From contig BQMF02000340.1 of the NCBI GenBank assembly GCA_027922465.2, positions 372,001 to 436,000 of the forward strand: a stretch of DNA of 64,000 bases, in the 5' to 3' direction. Positions 33,562 to 45,897 of this stretch are shown here, one piece after another. The notes beneath the pieces were generated by a model. The model made no database searches. It saw nothing but the letters and a program-made list of their open reading frames with translations, and had not been told where the DNA came from. Every line of letters begins with the position of its first letter. The stretch's first letter is position 1. A program made the translations under genes and the position numbers. Source of the DNA: Turritopsis dohrnii (Eukaryota; Cnidaria; Hydrozoa; Anthoathecata; Oceaniidae).

Positions 33562-35285
33562 ATTTACGAGTTATGAAAAAGAAAAGAAAGCCCAAGGAAG
33601 GTATTGAAAATGTGTTGTACTCTATTTAGAGAAAGCATCTCCTTCCAGTATCCTTCTCAGTCTTGGTATACATATTGCAATCAATGTAAAATATTCATTA
33701 TATAATATATTACCTGCTATTAATTTCATAAACTTAAAAATTACATTGCACAAATGCATGCATTGTGCAGATGACTGCATTGGACAGATGTATAAATCGG
33801 ACAAATGCAAAGACATACTTGAAATGTTACAGGACTGTAAGTGCATTTCTATTGTCTAATCTCTGTTGTCACATTTGTCATATATGTTACCTGATCAATG
33901 CAATTTGGAAACAAATACTTGATACAAAAAGATTTCAGATCACTTTTATAAACATCCACACTATATCAATGACAATGCTCTTTTGTGGCAGTGAATGTTT
34001 GACTTGCTATGAACTATACATCTTGGTCGTTTCTTTCAAATAGGATTGTTACAGCATCTAATAATTGGTGAATTACTCGCTATCACCAACTTGTTTGTAT
34101 GTTTGTCAATCTCTCTGGTAACATGATGACATAAAAAAGTGCATAGCCACACGCTGTCGGAAACAGTTTGTATTTATTGCCTAGAAATTTCATTATGGCT
34201 CAGATAGGGAATCCTGCATGAAAACTATGATACACTTGTTAAATCCCTCGCCTCTGATGTTTTACCACAAAATAACTGTCGATAGTAATTCTTGATCTTA
34301 TCGTTCCGGGATACGTAAACTAAGGAATTTGAAAATGAATTCACAAATACAGGAACAACCAGCCAATCAGTTTTCTTGATGACTGTACTGTTCTCTGATG
34401 TGTGCGTAATATATAGAAAATAAGTACCGGGAATTATGTATGTCACCACAAGCAGAAGTGAGACGATACAAACTGTGATAGTAGCCTTTTGATGTACGCT
34501 TATAGACGTGTGTGAGTCACTACTTTTCTGTATTTTTCTCGCATTCCTTACAACGTAAAACGTCAGCAACATATTCATGACTAGTCCTGCAATCGCTATT
34601 GAAATGAACAAAGAGCCAGTAAATCGGAATAGGGCTTTTGTCGACGAATGATCATCTTGGACATAATGCTTTAAGATACCAAGAGTTATCCCAATCGTTA
34701 TAGCAGACGTGACACTAAGAAAAACCACTAAAATAAACACTTTCTTTGTGATGTGCCGTGCGTAGAATGCACCAAATACGATATGAACGAACCGATCGGC
34801 AGTAATCAAAAGTATGATTGTTGCTGAAGATAAAATAATCGACATAAAAAGTGCTCGATCAAAAACCGTGTTTTCGCATGACGGAATGCTTTTTGACAAA
34901 ACGAAAAGTTTATGTGGTATGGCTACCATACCCAAAAATAAATCACTAATAGCCATACACATAAACAACTGTCCAATCCTCTTCTCGTAAGCTCGTATTT
35001 TAAATTGACCATAAACCATTACTGAATTTACGATCACGATTATAACCATTACGATAGAGTGGACAATAAATAACGAATGTCGCTCATTTTGTTGTATACT
35101 GACGTCAGCTAAACACCAAACAGGACTTGCTATAGGGTTTGACGTGTTGTTTGTCGTCAACATGTTATACCAGTGAACGACTGTTCTCTCTCGACAGAAC
35201 ATTAAAGCAGAAACATTCATAACAAGAGAAAAGATTTGTCGTTTTTTAAATAACATCTTATCCGAACATAATGTTAATTGCTTGA
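33562..35285. repeat. right arm of inverted GPCR duplication
   Basis: Reverse complement of 8338-10064. It ends left of 33562, just after the ISL2EU-like element and a 250-bp stretch with no features, and right near the sequence GGCCTGTGTTACACGAG at 35295. Confidence 0.8.
34225..35163 (-). CDS. class A G-protein-coupled receptor, sister of the 8456-9394 gene
   Basis: Intronless 312-aa receptor, same length as its sister. The frame is open upstream to 35256, but the start is set at 35163 because the ATG and the preceding GAGAGAACAG-GTTCACTGGTATAAC are shared with the other copy. Same landmarks: Asp in TM2 (AISDLFLG), DRF after TM3, NSLVY in TM7, a cysteine before TM3 but none in extracellular loop 2, and the identical C-terminal tail FCGKTSEARDLTSVS. 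Differences cluster in the N-terminus and TM3-TM5, while TM6, TM7 and the tail are almost unchanged. That pattern suggests changed ligand contact with conserved signalling, or gene conversion at the 3' end. Both copies look intact. Ligand unknown. Confidence 0.9.
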   Translation of the reverse strand: MLTTNNTSNPIASPVWCLADVSIQQNERHSLFIVHSIVMVIIVIVNSVMVYGQFKIRAYEKRIGQLFMCMAISDLFLGMVAIPHKLFVLSKSIPSCENTVFDRALFMSIILSSATIILLITADRFVHIVFGAFYARHITKKVFILVVFLSVTSAITIGITLGILKHYVQDDHSSTKALFRFTGSLFISIAIAGLVMNMLLTFYVVRNARKIQKSSDSHTSISVHQKATITVCIVSLLLVVTYIIPGTYFLYITHTSENSTVIKKTDWLVVPVFVNSFSNSLVYVSRNDKIKNYYRQLFCGKTSEARDLTSVS

Positions 35286-36219
35286 AATTATTAGGCCTGT
35301 GTTACACGAGATTGAAATGATAATCCAGTGACAACGCAAGTTATTGAACATGCAATACAGTATGAGTGCGAAAACTGTCACGCATAATATAAGTTAAATT
35401 TGAAACTTAAATAATTGGAACGTCATAACAAATTTATAAAACAGGTTTTAAAAACAGAGCGTAAATAGTCAGTTAACTGAAAGAATTTGTGTTTTTGAGC
35501 CCGCAGAAGCGTTTGAAGATTCTTCTATCATTTGGCCACTTTTCTTGGCCACCTTTCATAACTTTCAAATGTCACTATTATATACTAGCATGTAGCTTTA
35601 GCTAAAAATGCCCCCGCGCTCAAGCATTCCAATTTGTACACACAGCAAGCTATACATTGCAAGCCTATATAAAACATTCTGTCTCCCACTTACAGTACCA
35701 TGCTTTGATACGGGAAAAACGCAAAGTCAGCTAATAATTGTATTCCACCGTGTAACGTCAACACGAAAGTTGGAAGATGATGATGAACAAAATCGAAAAC
35801 TGACATTCGCCTATCTCGTGAAACTACTATGCAATTACTGAAATATTATGTACTATTATGTACTATTACAACATTTGGCAGAATAAGTGAATCGTTTCAA
35901 AATTCAAATATTTAAACGTTCGGTTTTCTTGAAGGTTTGCGATCGGCCGCTTTTCTACTGTGAAGCTTTGTTGATGAATATATAATGTTTTTTTTCTTGA
36001 TAATTCCAAAATGCGTCGATACGAGAAGGTTAATGATCTATAGTCATAATGAAGGAAGCTGCTTTAATAATAGACATTAGTACTTTCACTAACTTTGATA
36101 TAAATTGATTATAAGGTATTAGCATGTACAGTATTTTTCAGAAAAATGGAACCAAGAATTATAAGTGCATTTATTTCAGTGAATTACTAACAATAAATTA
36201 TATATCAGTGTACAGTGTC
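35286..36219. other. intergenic with one arm of an inverted repeat
   Basis: About 35690-35840 (GTACCATGCTTTGATACGGG, CAAAGTCAGCTAATAATT, TTCGCCTATCTCGTGAAACT) is repeated in inverse orientation at about 38405-38556. No gene was recognised; an open frame over the repeat has no motifs. Confidence 0.5.
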
Positions 36220-36381
36220 GGTGGCGGATCCAGAACGTAGTCGCAATTTGTGTAGGGGAGTGTAAGCAGTTCAATCATAAAAGAAAAATGTTCAGATAAT
36301 CCCTTGATAATATAGATTGTACATACAAATTATGTTAATGCGCTTTTCCACAAGTTGCGACTACCCTCTAGATCCGCCGCC
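36220..36381. mobile_element. short MITE (about 160 bp)
   Basis: Left end GGCGGATCCAGAACGTAGTC followed by GCAATTTGTG. The right end, in reverse complement, is GGCGGATCTAGAGGGTAGTC followed by GCAACTTGTG. No coding. Target duplication not resolved. Confidence 0.65.
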
Positions 36382-36954
36382 GAGTGTTTCTCCAAAAACG
36401 TTATCATCAAACTTAGGATGTGAATAACGTTTTATTTGTTGTTGTAATAAACTTGATTATTATATCTTTCGATAGGAAATTTTCTAAATTTTTCAAAGAC
36501 TAAAGTTTCGGGAAGAAGAAAAAAAAAATTTTTATCAACGATTTTCCCTATTAACTTCATAAAAATCCATTAACACAATACTAATGACGAAGTTTAATTA
36601 CATCGTTTTTATTCTTTCAAAGTGCCAAGTTCATGCAAATGTTTTATTAATGTCACCTTTGTGCTGAGACCCCACATTGATTCCTTAAAAAATCATTTCG
36701 TGAACACTAAAACGCTTAAACTTGTTTTGCTTGAAAGTGATTTTCCAAATTATTGCCATTGTTTGAATAAAATATGTCTTTTCATTCACCTGTTAATGGA
36801 CTTTCATAAAGTAAATAGTGCGAATCGTTGACAAAAATTGTTTTTTCTTCTTCCCCGATTTTATAGTCATTGTTTGATAAAAAAAAATCAAGTTTATTGC
36901 AATAACAAATAAAAAGTTATTCAGATTGAAAGTTTGATGATACTATTTTAGAGA
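36382..36954. other. intergenic, no gene recognised
   Basis: AT-rich; nothing supported. Confidence 0.35.
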
Positions 36955-37345
36955 CACACTGTAGAACCCATTTTGTTAGCTTTCTCAAGATATTTTGCTT
37001 TAAAAAAAATGGAAAGTAAACGAAGATTGGAAGAACTCGTTATCATCCAAACGATGAATTAACACCTTCAACATTAAGATCAATTGGGAAAAACCATATC
37101 AATTACTTAACAATTTTTGTCGTTGTCAATGTTTTGCAAGTTTGAATAATGTTTACGTAAGGATTTGCTTTAATTGAGAGTCCCATATGTCACATAAAGA
37201 CCATAAAAGATTTTACACCTTTATAAAAATATGATCATTGTCATAATTGATCGTTAAGAAGAAAATGAGTTTTATAATCTTCCTTTTTCATTTACTCTTT
37301 AAGTACTTTTTACTTTTCCAAAAAACATACATCTTGACAAAGCTT
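36955..37345. repeat. foldback element, copy 2
   Basis: Diverged relative of 4955-5380. Shared pieces include GGAAGAACTCGTTATCATCC-type left arm sequence, ATTACTTAACAATTTTTGTC, CATAAAAGATTTTACACCTT, TAATTGATCGTTAAGAAG and AATGAGTTTTATAAT. GAGACACACTGTAGAAC lies just before it. Confidence 0.5.
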
Positions 37346-38099
37346 ACACAATGAACTCTATACTGATATAAAATTGATTGTGAGTGGACAAAATGCCATT
37401 AAAATAAATTTGGATATAATTCTTGGTTTCATTTTTTTTAAAGCACACAGTAATTAACTAGATATAAATATTTGAAAGTGATCTTTGTTTTAATGATTTC
37501 TTGACATGAATTTTTATTCCCATCGTGTGTACGTAGCCTTAAAATATTGATTCATGAATGAACAATAACAGCTAATTAACCACTGCTACTAAAGGAATTC
37601 TTTCAACTTTAAATCTATGACATTGATGAGATCGATGAGTCCTTAACGATTACGTCGATATTCATCAAATGTTTTCGACCGGAACTATGAAAGAAACATA
37701 GGAGTGTGACAAATGGCTTTGAGTGCTAGTAATTGATGATGAGTTTTATGTCGAGGATTTAACACAGATAGACAGACTACACCAGAACTCAACGCTATGA
37801 CCATCTTCAATGCAACTGTCATCCGTAGTTTAGTCATTCACAAATGACCATTGGCAGTTCCTAGCCAAATGTTATTATCCTATCGCCACCAAACTTGCAA
37901 AATATCACTTAATGCCTCGGGTTTCTTTAAACGAAAATAAAAGAGATTTTGAACTACAATCGCTTGATCGTGTCTTGTTAAAGACACTCCAAATAGACAC
38001 TCTTTGACTTGATAGGAGATCGGGTGATTAATGTAAATAATTGACTCAATTATTAGAATTTTTGCTAATAAAAATACCCCAAAACTGTTTGTTATCTAT
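37346..38099. other. intergenic, no gene recognised
   Basis: No motif-bearing frame seen on either strand. Confidence 0.35.
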
Positions 38100-38230
38100 T
38101 TTTACGTCACACTTCGTAATCCTGTCGTACTTTGTAATCCCTATCGCACTTTGTAATCCATTTTTTCGCAGTATGTAATACAACACCCTTGTGGCACTTT
38201 GTAATTTCCTATACACACCTTCGCAATTTG
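38100..38230. repeat. degenerate tandem repeat of CGCACTTTGTAATCC
   Basis: Five irregular units: CACTTCGTAATCC, GTACTTTGTAATCC, GCACTTTGTAATCC, GCAGTATGTAAT and GCACTTTGTAATTTCC. The first three are closely spaced (about 18-21 bp apart). The following CGCAATTTGTGGGGGAGG resembles the interior of the 36220 MITE. Confidence 0.7.
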
Positions 38231-38404
38231 TGGGGGAGGTGGAACTACCATTGACTCTTTATTAATGAAAAATGTTTCTTTTTGAAAACGTTTCTACTGA
38301 ATGCGTCAGTAATAGCAACTGAATCAGTGACTATAGTTTATTATCTTCTGTTGTACTGATCATATGATTGCCCCCGCAAAGAGCGTAAGCGAGCGAGGAG
38401 GCAT

Positions 38405-38556
38405 AGTAGTTTCACGAGATAGGCGAAAGTCAGTTTTCTATTTTGTTCGTCATCATCCTCCTCCTACTACTACTCATCATCTCCAACTTTTCGTGTTACT
38501 GTTACACGGTGGTAGCTGACTTTGCTTTTTTCTCGTTTCAAAGCATGGTATTGTAG
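38405..38556. repeat. inverted partner of 35690-35840
   Basis: Reverse complement shares ACCATGCTTTGAAACGAG, AAGCAAAGTCAGCTA, CCGTGTAACAGTAACACG and TTTCGCCTATCTCGTGAAAC with the left arm. The arms are about 2.6 kb apart, diverged and hold no recognised gene between them. Confidence 0.65.
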
Positions 38557-41500
38557 GTGGGCGACCGAATGTTTTTTCGTATCCTCTTTATTATTTAAGA
38601 TTTATTATTAAAGTATACTATATTATTTAGGAAGATCTTATGCTAAAATTGTTTAGACATTTTGCATATTACTTTTGTGTTGTTTTCGTGAAGGGAACGA
38701 CAAGGATTTTGAAGCATAGCTTGAAATCTGAAATTTTGCAAACCATGCATTTTATTTTTGTATATGTTTTAGCTCTAAATCGTTCATTCAATACATTTTA
38801 TTGAATGCACTGATTTTTGGAGGATCTATCCTTGAAAAAAATTTAGAAAGCATAGTATTTTATAAACTTCTAGAGCAAAGAAGTAAACAAATGTCAAGCA
38901 AAAAAATAAACAAATATCAAGTAAAACAAGAGGCCCATAGGCCTTAAGGTCAGCGCAAAATATATGCTCAAAAATCAAAAGATTATAATCACTTACTTAC
39001 AAAACGAAAGAATTGCTTTTTAAAACCTGGTACGCCTGTTTTTGGTTGGTTGGCATGCAAATTGAAAATGTAAATCTATTGCCCCAAAACAAAGATACAT
39101 TAAAACCATACGCGGTGGAAAGGACCAGGTTAGCACTATTGAATAGGTAAGTCATCGAATGACAACTGGAGAAGCCTGACCACACATATTAGTTGTTTCC
39201 TCTAATTTAATATTTGGATCTATATCCTGTGCAGACCATAAAGACAATTTCTTAAGTGCCGAATAACAAGTGCCATAACATATCACATGCGCATTGTTTT
39301 CTAACGGAAGTACCAAAGTCAAATTCATATAAAACATAAAAGTAAAGCGTAATCATCGGTAAACGTTTTGAAAGAAAACCAGGTCGCCCGCGCGTTTCCA
39401 TAACGATCAATGAAAACCTTGTTAGTAGTCGGGTAATATTTACAGAAATCAAATGGACAAGAACAACTACAGCCATTACAGATACTCGATTTTATTTCAG
39501 CTTCAATTTTTACTCTCCAGCTTACGTTCTTACAAGCATACGAGTTTGGCTAATCGAGCAGGTGAACTTTTCTTTCTACCAATTTAAGTGGACATCAATC
39601 ATTAAGTTAAATGAAGATCCAATACCAAGCAGTTGCTGATTACTTAAAATAAAAGTGTAAAAAGTTATGTATAACTGCACAATGGACCACTTAATTCTAG
39701 GCCCATTTAACAAAATTCAGACCTAACAGAAACTTGCAAACAGATATACAAATACTATTTTACTAAGGGAATAGCTGAATTTATCTATTTCAGGATGGGT
39801 GGGGTGAATCACTTTTCAATTAACCAACCCTAAAAATATAAAATCCAGTTCATAACAATTCATGGGAAAATTTTTCATTTTCTATGGTTAAAAAAATCTG
39901 AAAAAATTTGTATTAAATTTTGTATAACTGATGAAGTATGCAGACAGACAGACAAAAAGCAAAGGTGCTATTAATATAGCCTAGAGGCAAAGACGGTGTC
40001 GCTGGACTCCCATTCATGAATGCGGAATTGACAAACAAATTGACTGGGATCAAATAACAGAACAAGTTTAGAAAGGATCCAAAAAATAAAAACACCAGAT
40101 TTTGCTACTCCTTATAAAGAAAACCTGTGTAAGGACTAGGAGACTTGCCATGAGTTGCAGCTGCCAGTTTTAAAGTACTAGCCAGTACTGTCAATTTTCC
40201 CAATTCAGAACACAAATCAAATTCAACTGTTCGTTAATGAAAAACCTACACCTGTCAATCAAACTATAGTTTCTGCTATAGTTTATGAGTATGATTATTC
40301 ATCATCAGAATCATTTCGCATTCAGCAAAATTAGGAAGACTCACAGTACACCATCACTACACTTCCTGAATGAATTGTTCAAGTTTATTGCCCTTTATTC
40401 TGTCAACCGTCCTAACTTTGGACAGCCTTGCTAACTTTAAACACTGTAATAAACAGACCTGTCTGGTAAGCAAAATGTACATAACCAAGTCACAACAAAT
40501 ACTAAAATAATAGATGAAGCAGATAAAAGATACTGAAACGCAATAAGTGTGAAGAATTACTGGTTGCAAAGAAAAGAACAAAATGCAAAGAACTTTTTTA
40601 TGATATTTTTTTTTTACAAAAATTCCATATCCCCTAGCGTATCTTTGAAACAAATAACTTTGCCAGAGTTCAATCATCTTGCATGATAATGTGTCACAAA
40701 CACAAAATGGCACTTTATAGGATTCTAGTTTTGCTTCTGTTTTTCACAAAATATCAGCTCATTCCCAGGACTTTTACTGATTGAGGATTCACAGAAACAA
40801 ATGGAACACACAAATGCTAGAGAAAGAACATACCTTATTACACAAAATTAAACCGTGCACCTAATTAAGATGGTCAAATTTCAGCCGCAATGTACATAAG
40901 TTGTGAAAAAATGTTTATTAATTAAGACACACCTAAAGAAAAATTAGTTGAAAAACAAAAACGGATAAATTCATTTTTTGCAATTAAAGGATTCTCTTAC
41001 TCATGAAAAATTACACGTATATATTGATCAAGTAAAGAGTGTTCACCCACACGTGATGGCTTTCAATGGTTTGGATGATACCAGCTGATCGAAATTCAGA
41101 AATGATTTGTTGCCAACTTTTGTATCAAAGAAACTAAAAATCTTTTTAACTATCTCAAAATGGATAGGTTTCAATGTTGTCAGTCGTGGTTGAGTGTTAA
41201 TCAAGCCGTGTTAATCATATTGTAGGCCGTGCTAAAAATTAAGCCGCATTTAATGAAGAATATTTCTATGCTGTGCAGCTTAATTAAGTATATATATACG
41301 CGGTTTAAGTTCGTATAATAAGGTATTTGTTGATCTGCGGAAAATTGAAAAGTGAAAAGGGACCTTTTTAAAAGTCTTCTAAAAATCCAAACAGACACTA
41401 TAACTTTCAGATAATACGGGGAAAGACGAAGTAAGAAAATGTGAGCAAGATGTGGAAAGCAATGTCATACACATCACGATAAATATGTGCAAAGTCTGTG

Positions 41501-42749
41501 TGAATTCCATGGATCTGATGTTTAGATAGAGCCTTAATAAATCACGTACGTAATCACATTGCAAAGCTCAGATAAATTTTGGATTTAGTTTAATTGACAG
41601 TGCAGTATTGATTATTATTGGTGTGGTTTGTATATTGCAGATACGTTTTTTGTGTCCGAAGTTAGGAAGGATGTCCGAAGTTAGGGTGATCAACGGTATA
41701 CAATATAGTCAGTTTCAAGTATTAGGCACAGCAGGTATAAAAAATTCAAGCTTTATATTATGCAAAATTTTTCACAGTATGCATATATCTCTCAAATGAG
41801 CTTCAACAAGGCAGAAAAAAGTATATAACCCAAAAGTAGATCGGTCTGCTAGATGCGAGGGAATTTGTCGGTTGTCTGCATAGGGATGGATATTTTGATG
41901 GTGAACTGTAGTAGAATATTTTCACCCCCACCCCCCGTGGTTTACACTTATGACTAACCCTAAACCGTAACCCTGAGCTCCCTGCACAAGAGAATTATTT
42001 ATTTCCATCATCTCAAATCCTTTTTTCTTGTTCATCAAAATTTCACTATAAAACTGCTAATGGAAGTGCTACCACAAGAATAGAATTACGATAGAATAAT
42101 TCAGAATAATTCTCAGCACACCTAGCTAGTCTTCCCTATATGTGAACTAAGAAAACAATTTCAATCATTGACATATACAAATATATAATTTATGCAACTT
42201 GCCTGACTTTTTCTTCCTCTTCAATAAATTTCTCTCCTATCCAATTGAGGATCATAGTTGTAAACGTCTTGATTCAATATGCTTTTGTAATGTAAATAAA
42301 ACTAATTCGACTTATTTTTAGCCCTGCAATGTTTCGCTCCCAATGGCCTGCGTTATAATTAAGGTGGCGAAAGGGCGCATTAAAACGATTAATTCATTTA
42401 TTCATTTGAGTGAAATGAACCCTCTTTGCATTGCAATATATAATAGTTAGTTACATACTAGCGATATATGTACCAAAAATAAATGTTGTGCTTTGAACTT
42501 TCCTATTTTGAACCGAAAAACTGAAATTTAGCAATAACGGGCGCTTAATCAGGGCGTGAAGAACTGCGATCTTACTAACTGACTGACGGACTGACAGACA
42601 CGGGGAAATGAAAGATCAGCTACCTTTGGCGCTGACCAAAAAGTAGTCGAGTAAAAACACCAAAACATTCGAATAATCGACGAATCAATTTGAAAGGTGT
42701 TTCAGTCCTTTAAATTTAAAGAACGACGCGATGTCGAATGTTTAGAGCA
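38557..42749. other. long intergenic stretch with repeat fragments only
   Basis: No gene recognised on either strand. At 38929-38960 lies ACAAGAGGCCCATAGGCC followed by GGTCAGCGCAAA; at 42620-42640 TTTGGCGCTGACC is its inverse, so these may be ends of a degraded repeat. At 39940-40020 is a fragment of the 6-kb repeat family (GACAGACAGACA, GCTATTAATATAG, GGTGTCGCTGGACTCCCAT). At 42570-42600 is a (GACTGAC)n-like run. Short frames are AT-rich and motif-free. Confidence 0.4.
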
Positions 42750-42909
42750 GAGGCGTAGCCAGAGGTCAGTCAAAATTTGTGGAGGAGAGTTAAGTCATTT
42801 AAAGTAGAAAAGAAAAACGTGCGAGTGACCTCATCGATACTTAAGACTGAAAAGAAATATCGTAATGTTGGACTCCTCTACTTTTTGCGACTGACCTTGA
42901 ATACGCCTA
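42750..42909. mobile_element. short MITE (about 160 bp)
   Basis: Left end AGAGGCGTAGCCAGAGGTCA followed by GTCAAAATTTGTGGAGGAG. The right end, in reverse complement, begins ATAGGCGTATTCAAGGTCAG and continues TCGCAAAAAGTAGAGGAG. Similar in layout to the 36220 MITE. Confidence 0.6.
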
Positions 42910-42979
42910 TGTAGAGTATAGAAATGAACAAATATCAAGTGATAAAAAATGGTCAAGTAAAAATTCTAATCAATCAATT

Positions 42980-45436
42980 TTATAGTTTTGGAAATGGTGT
43001 TAGTTTCTGTCCTTCAAAGCATGAAATGAGATGAGCACACATTTTATCGAAGTCAAATGTTGCATCAATTGGTGATTTTCCATCTAAAAGCTCAGCTGCA
43101 AAAGCGATTGCAAAAAGTCCACAATTAAAACCATCAGGTTGTCTTTGAACTTCAAGAAAAGAGAAAATCTCCCTTCCTGGGAAGTAGTTTTTGTACAGCG
43201 ATAGAATAGCTTTCCTCGACGAATGTGTTAGGGTGTGGTTTAAACTATCACATACTTGAACTCGTCCATTGGAACAAAAGCTCAAGAACTAACGATTACA
43301 ACCATCGTGTAAGAGTTGCACGTGTTTTTTCATCGATTGCTTGAAACGGCTCGATTTCTCTCCTTGATGAATTGAGGACAGTTTGGAAGGTTGAGGATGT
43401 TCCTATCTCTTCGCAAATTAATTTTTGAGCAGCGTCCAACAAGTTATCAATCAGCCATTCATCCTTTGAAAGTAAAATGTTCTTATCTTCATGACTTAAG
43501 ATGTACAAGCGGTTATGTAGCCATTCATTTGATTTCAATTGAGGCTCGGAAATGGGCGCGTTTGATTTCTTCCTCCAGAAGATTCTGTCGATATAGAACC
43601 AACTGAATCTCTGCTTTTCGAGAATGAGCCAGGATGACTTCCACTTCTTGTGTGCAATGGAATTTTTCACAGCATCAATTGCACCACTGCTAGGACCAAA
43701 ATGACGTGAAAGCTTATTTACGCTAACTTTAACTTTGTTCCCAAACGCTGAGAGGGAGGCAAGTTCGTTGTCGTAAAAGTCAAGATACACTGAAGGTAAA
43801 ATTTCGTTTTTCAGTGGATAAACGAAATCCCGAAATTTAGAACACGTGTTGAGTACGGATTTGTAGGATGTGATATCATTTGTGATTACTAGCTTTAAAA
43901 TCATCATGACTAATTCAATCGGCAGACGGTCGAAGTAATTTATTTTTGATCTTAATTTGAGCTGATCGGTTGGAACAGTTTGCGATTCGAGTTGATCGGT
44001 TGGAACAGTTTTCAATTCGAGTTGCTCGGTTGGAGGAATTTGCGATTTGATTTGATCGGTCGGAGGAGTTTGCAATTCGAGCTGATCGGTTGGAGGAGTT
44101 TGCGATTCGATTTGATCGGTTGGAGCGGACGACGGGTTGGCTTCTTGGCTGGACTAGTCTTCATGAAATGGCTTTATGAGAGAAACATTGTATTTTGTTT
44201 TCAAAGTTACTCCCTTTGAGTTTTTAAGTTCACACAAACCTTTTGTTGAAATTGATTCTAATGTGTACGGGCCAATCAATTTGCAGCTAAATCGTCCGCC
44301 TTTCGGTCTTGGCGTTTTAAATTTTGAAGAAGAACTTTTGAGCCGATGGGTACAGTTGTTTCTGGTTTTCCATGACGTTTGTCATAGTCTTTCCGTTGTT
44401 TTTCTTGCGCTTTTTTAATGTTTTCACCAGCTTGTATATGTGTAAGTTCACGGAGCTTCACTGTCGAAGCAAAAACATCTCTAAAGGTTTCATAGTCATA
44501 CGGAATATCTTCATTAATACTACGGGTAAGATCATACTTTACATCAATTGGAAGTGTTGGTAGGCGACTAAACATCAACTGAAATGGCGAATACTTTGTT
44601 GAAGAATGAGTGCTAACGCGGTGCGAGAAGAGAATGCCGTCGATAACGTCAGGCCATTTGGTAGGATTTTCTTCTAAAACTTTGACTAGAGATTCTTTTA
44701 TGGTTCGGTTCTGTCGTTCACAAAGACCATTGGCTTGTGGATGGTATGATGAGGTTACTCTTTGTTCTGCGCCTGTAAGTTGGTGTAGATTTTTAGAAAC
44801 TTTGTTTACTAATTCTTTTCCCTGGTCATTTATTTGTATTTGGAAACATCCGTGACGACAAATCATTTTCTACAAGAACCTGGCAACGGTAGGAGCCAAC
44901 TTATCCTTTACAGGTGTTTCCTCCGACCATTTGGAAAAATAGTCAATTAGAACAATCAAATGTTTGTATCCATCCACTTCAGGAAGATTGCATAAGTCGA
45001 TTCCGACTTGCTTCATAACTTGACTCTCTATGGGAATGCTTTGAAGCTCAGATGAAATTGTTTTTGCTATTTTCCCGTGTTGCTGACATTTCTTACAGAC
45101 ATTAACGTAGTCTTTCACGTCTTCTACAATACCGTGCCAGTAGAATCTTTCTGCGATTTTCTTATGTGTAAAATCACGTCCACGGTGGCCACTCAAAGCA
45201 ATAGACTCTGGATTATCATTAAGTCCCTCATGGGTGTCGTGTATGATCATAGTTTTCCTATCCTTTTCAAAAATAACTCTTCGTGATTTTTTAAAAGTCA
45301 AATGGCCATCAACAATTGAAAAGTTCTTACACGCTTTCCTGAAATTTTGACCCTTGCCATTTATTTCAACTGGATAAGTTCCATCTCGCTTATACACTTC
45401 GACATCTTTCAAATCAACGTGTTTGGTCGCCATCAT
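42980..45436 (-). pseudogene. Ginger-like transposon polyprotein: integrase, GPY/F, repeats, F-box, Ulp1-like protease
   Basis: Minus strand, read from ATG at 45436. An H2C2-type zinc region (SGHRGRDFTHKKIAERFYW, VCKKCQQHG) leads to an rve integrase core: VGIDLCNLPEVDGYKHLIV (Asp), QIQINDQGKEL (Asp), YHPQANGLCERQNRTIKE (Glu). A GPY/F module follows in a shifted frame (GPYTLESISTKGLCELKNSK, YNVSLIKP). Then come six 10-residue repeats of type TPPTDQLELQ, an F-box-like segment (INYFDRLPIELVMMILKLVI), and a C48 (Ulp1-like) protease with RVQVCDSL (Asp), QPDGFNCGLF (Gln, Cys). No reverse transcriptase is present, so Ginger (a gypsy-integrase-like DNA transposon) fits better than an LTR element. Breaks: TAG at 44870, one-base loss near 44281, TAG at 44154, a frameshift near 43310. 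The expected His-Trp of the protease reads Arg-stop at 43275-43280, so the catalytic His is gone. Terminal repeats were not found. Confidence 0.75.
43955..44127 (-). repeat. 30-bp tandem repeat encoding TPPTDQLELQ, about six copies
   Basis: Plus-strand unit like GAGCTGATCGGTTGGAGGAG-TTTGCGATTC. All indels are multiples of three, so the linker between integrase and F-box stays in frame. The units alternate between QLELQ and QIKSQ/QIESQ forms, suggesting a 60-bp higher-order unit. Confidence 0.85.
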
Positions 45437-45639
45437 GACTTCACTAACTGAAGATATTCCACGAGGTCACATTTTTCAAAACATTCGAATTTTTCTTAAA
45501 GCTAAGGCGCCACTAGAGCTTTTTTTCATGCGCATGCAATGCAACATTGCTGCATTGCATGCGCATGAAAAATGTTGCACGTGTCCCATATCACTTTTTT
45601 CCGTGGGACAAAAATTACGCAATGGAGCATAAAGTTTGT

Positions 45640-45710
45640 CCCCGGAGCAATGGAGCAAAATAGATCTGAATCTATTTTGCTCCATTGCGCCCGGGACAAA
45701 ATTCGACAAT
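45640..45710. repeat. long hairpin inside the 898-bp element
   Basis: AATGGAGCAAAATAGAT and ATCTATTTTGCTCCATT pair perfectly around a CTGA loop. Pairing continues outward with mismatches through CCCCGGAGC / GCGCCCGGG to TTTGTCC / GGGACAAA. GTGGGACAAAAAT-like pieces recur at 45601 and 45760. Confidence 0.8.
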
Positions 45711-45897
45711 ATTTTTGTTGTGGGACATTTTTTCATAGTGGCCCATGCTTTAGATAATGTTGCGGGACAAAATTTTTATTGTGACGTCATTTTACATTCG
45801 ATTTGAAATTCGATCGAATGCTCTTGAAGTTCCATTGCAGTTAAGAGAGTAAACAAATCACTTTCTTGTTAAGAAGACAGGCTTACGCAAAGAAAAG

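Noticed and set aside
35164..35256. N-terminal extension of the second GPCR
   Set aside because: The sister gene lacks an equivalent open extension and the shared ATG is at 35163, so the extra 31 codons are 5' UTR read-through.
39913..40713. Hydrophobic minus-strand frames that look membrane-like
   Set aside because: T-rich DNA read backwards gives Phe/Leu-rich peptides; there is no seven-helix or other family pattern, and repeat fragments overlap.
41950..41975. CTAACCCTAAACCGTAACCCT, telomere-like
   Set aside because: Only two or three imperfect units, with no array; chance or an old fragment.
42980..45436. LTR retrotransposon (gypsy) integrase
   Set aside because: No reverse transcriptase, RNase H or LTRs nearby, while an F-box and Ulp1-like part follow; Ginger-like is the better fit.
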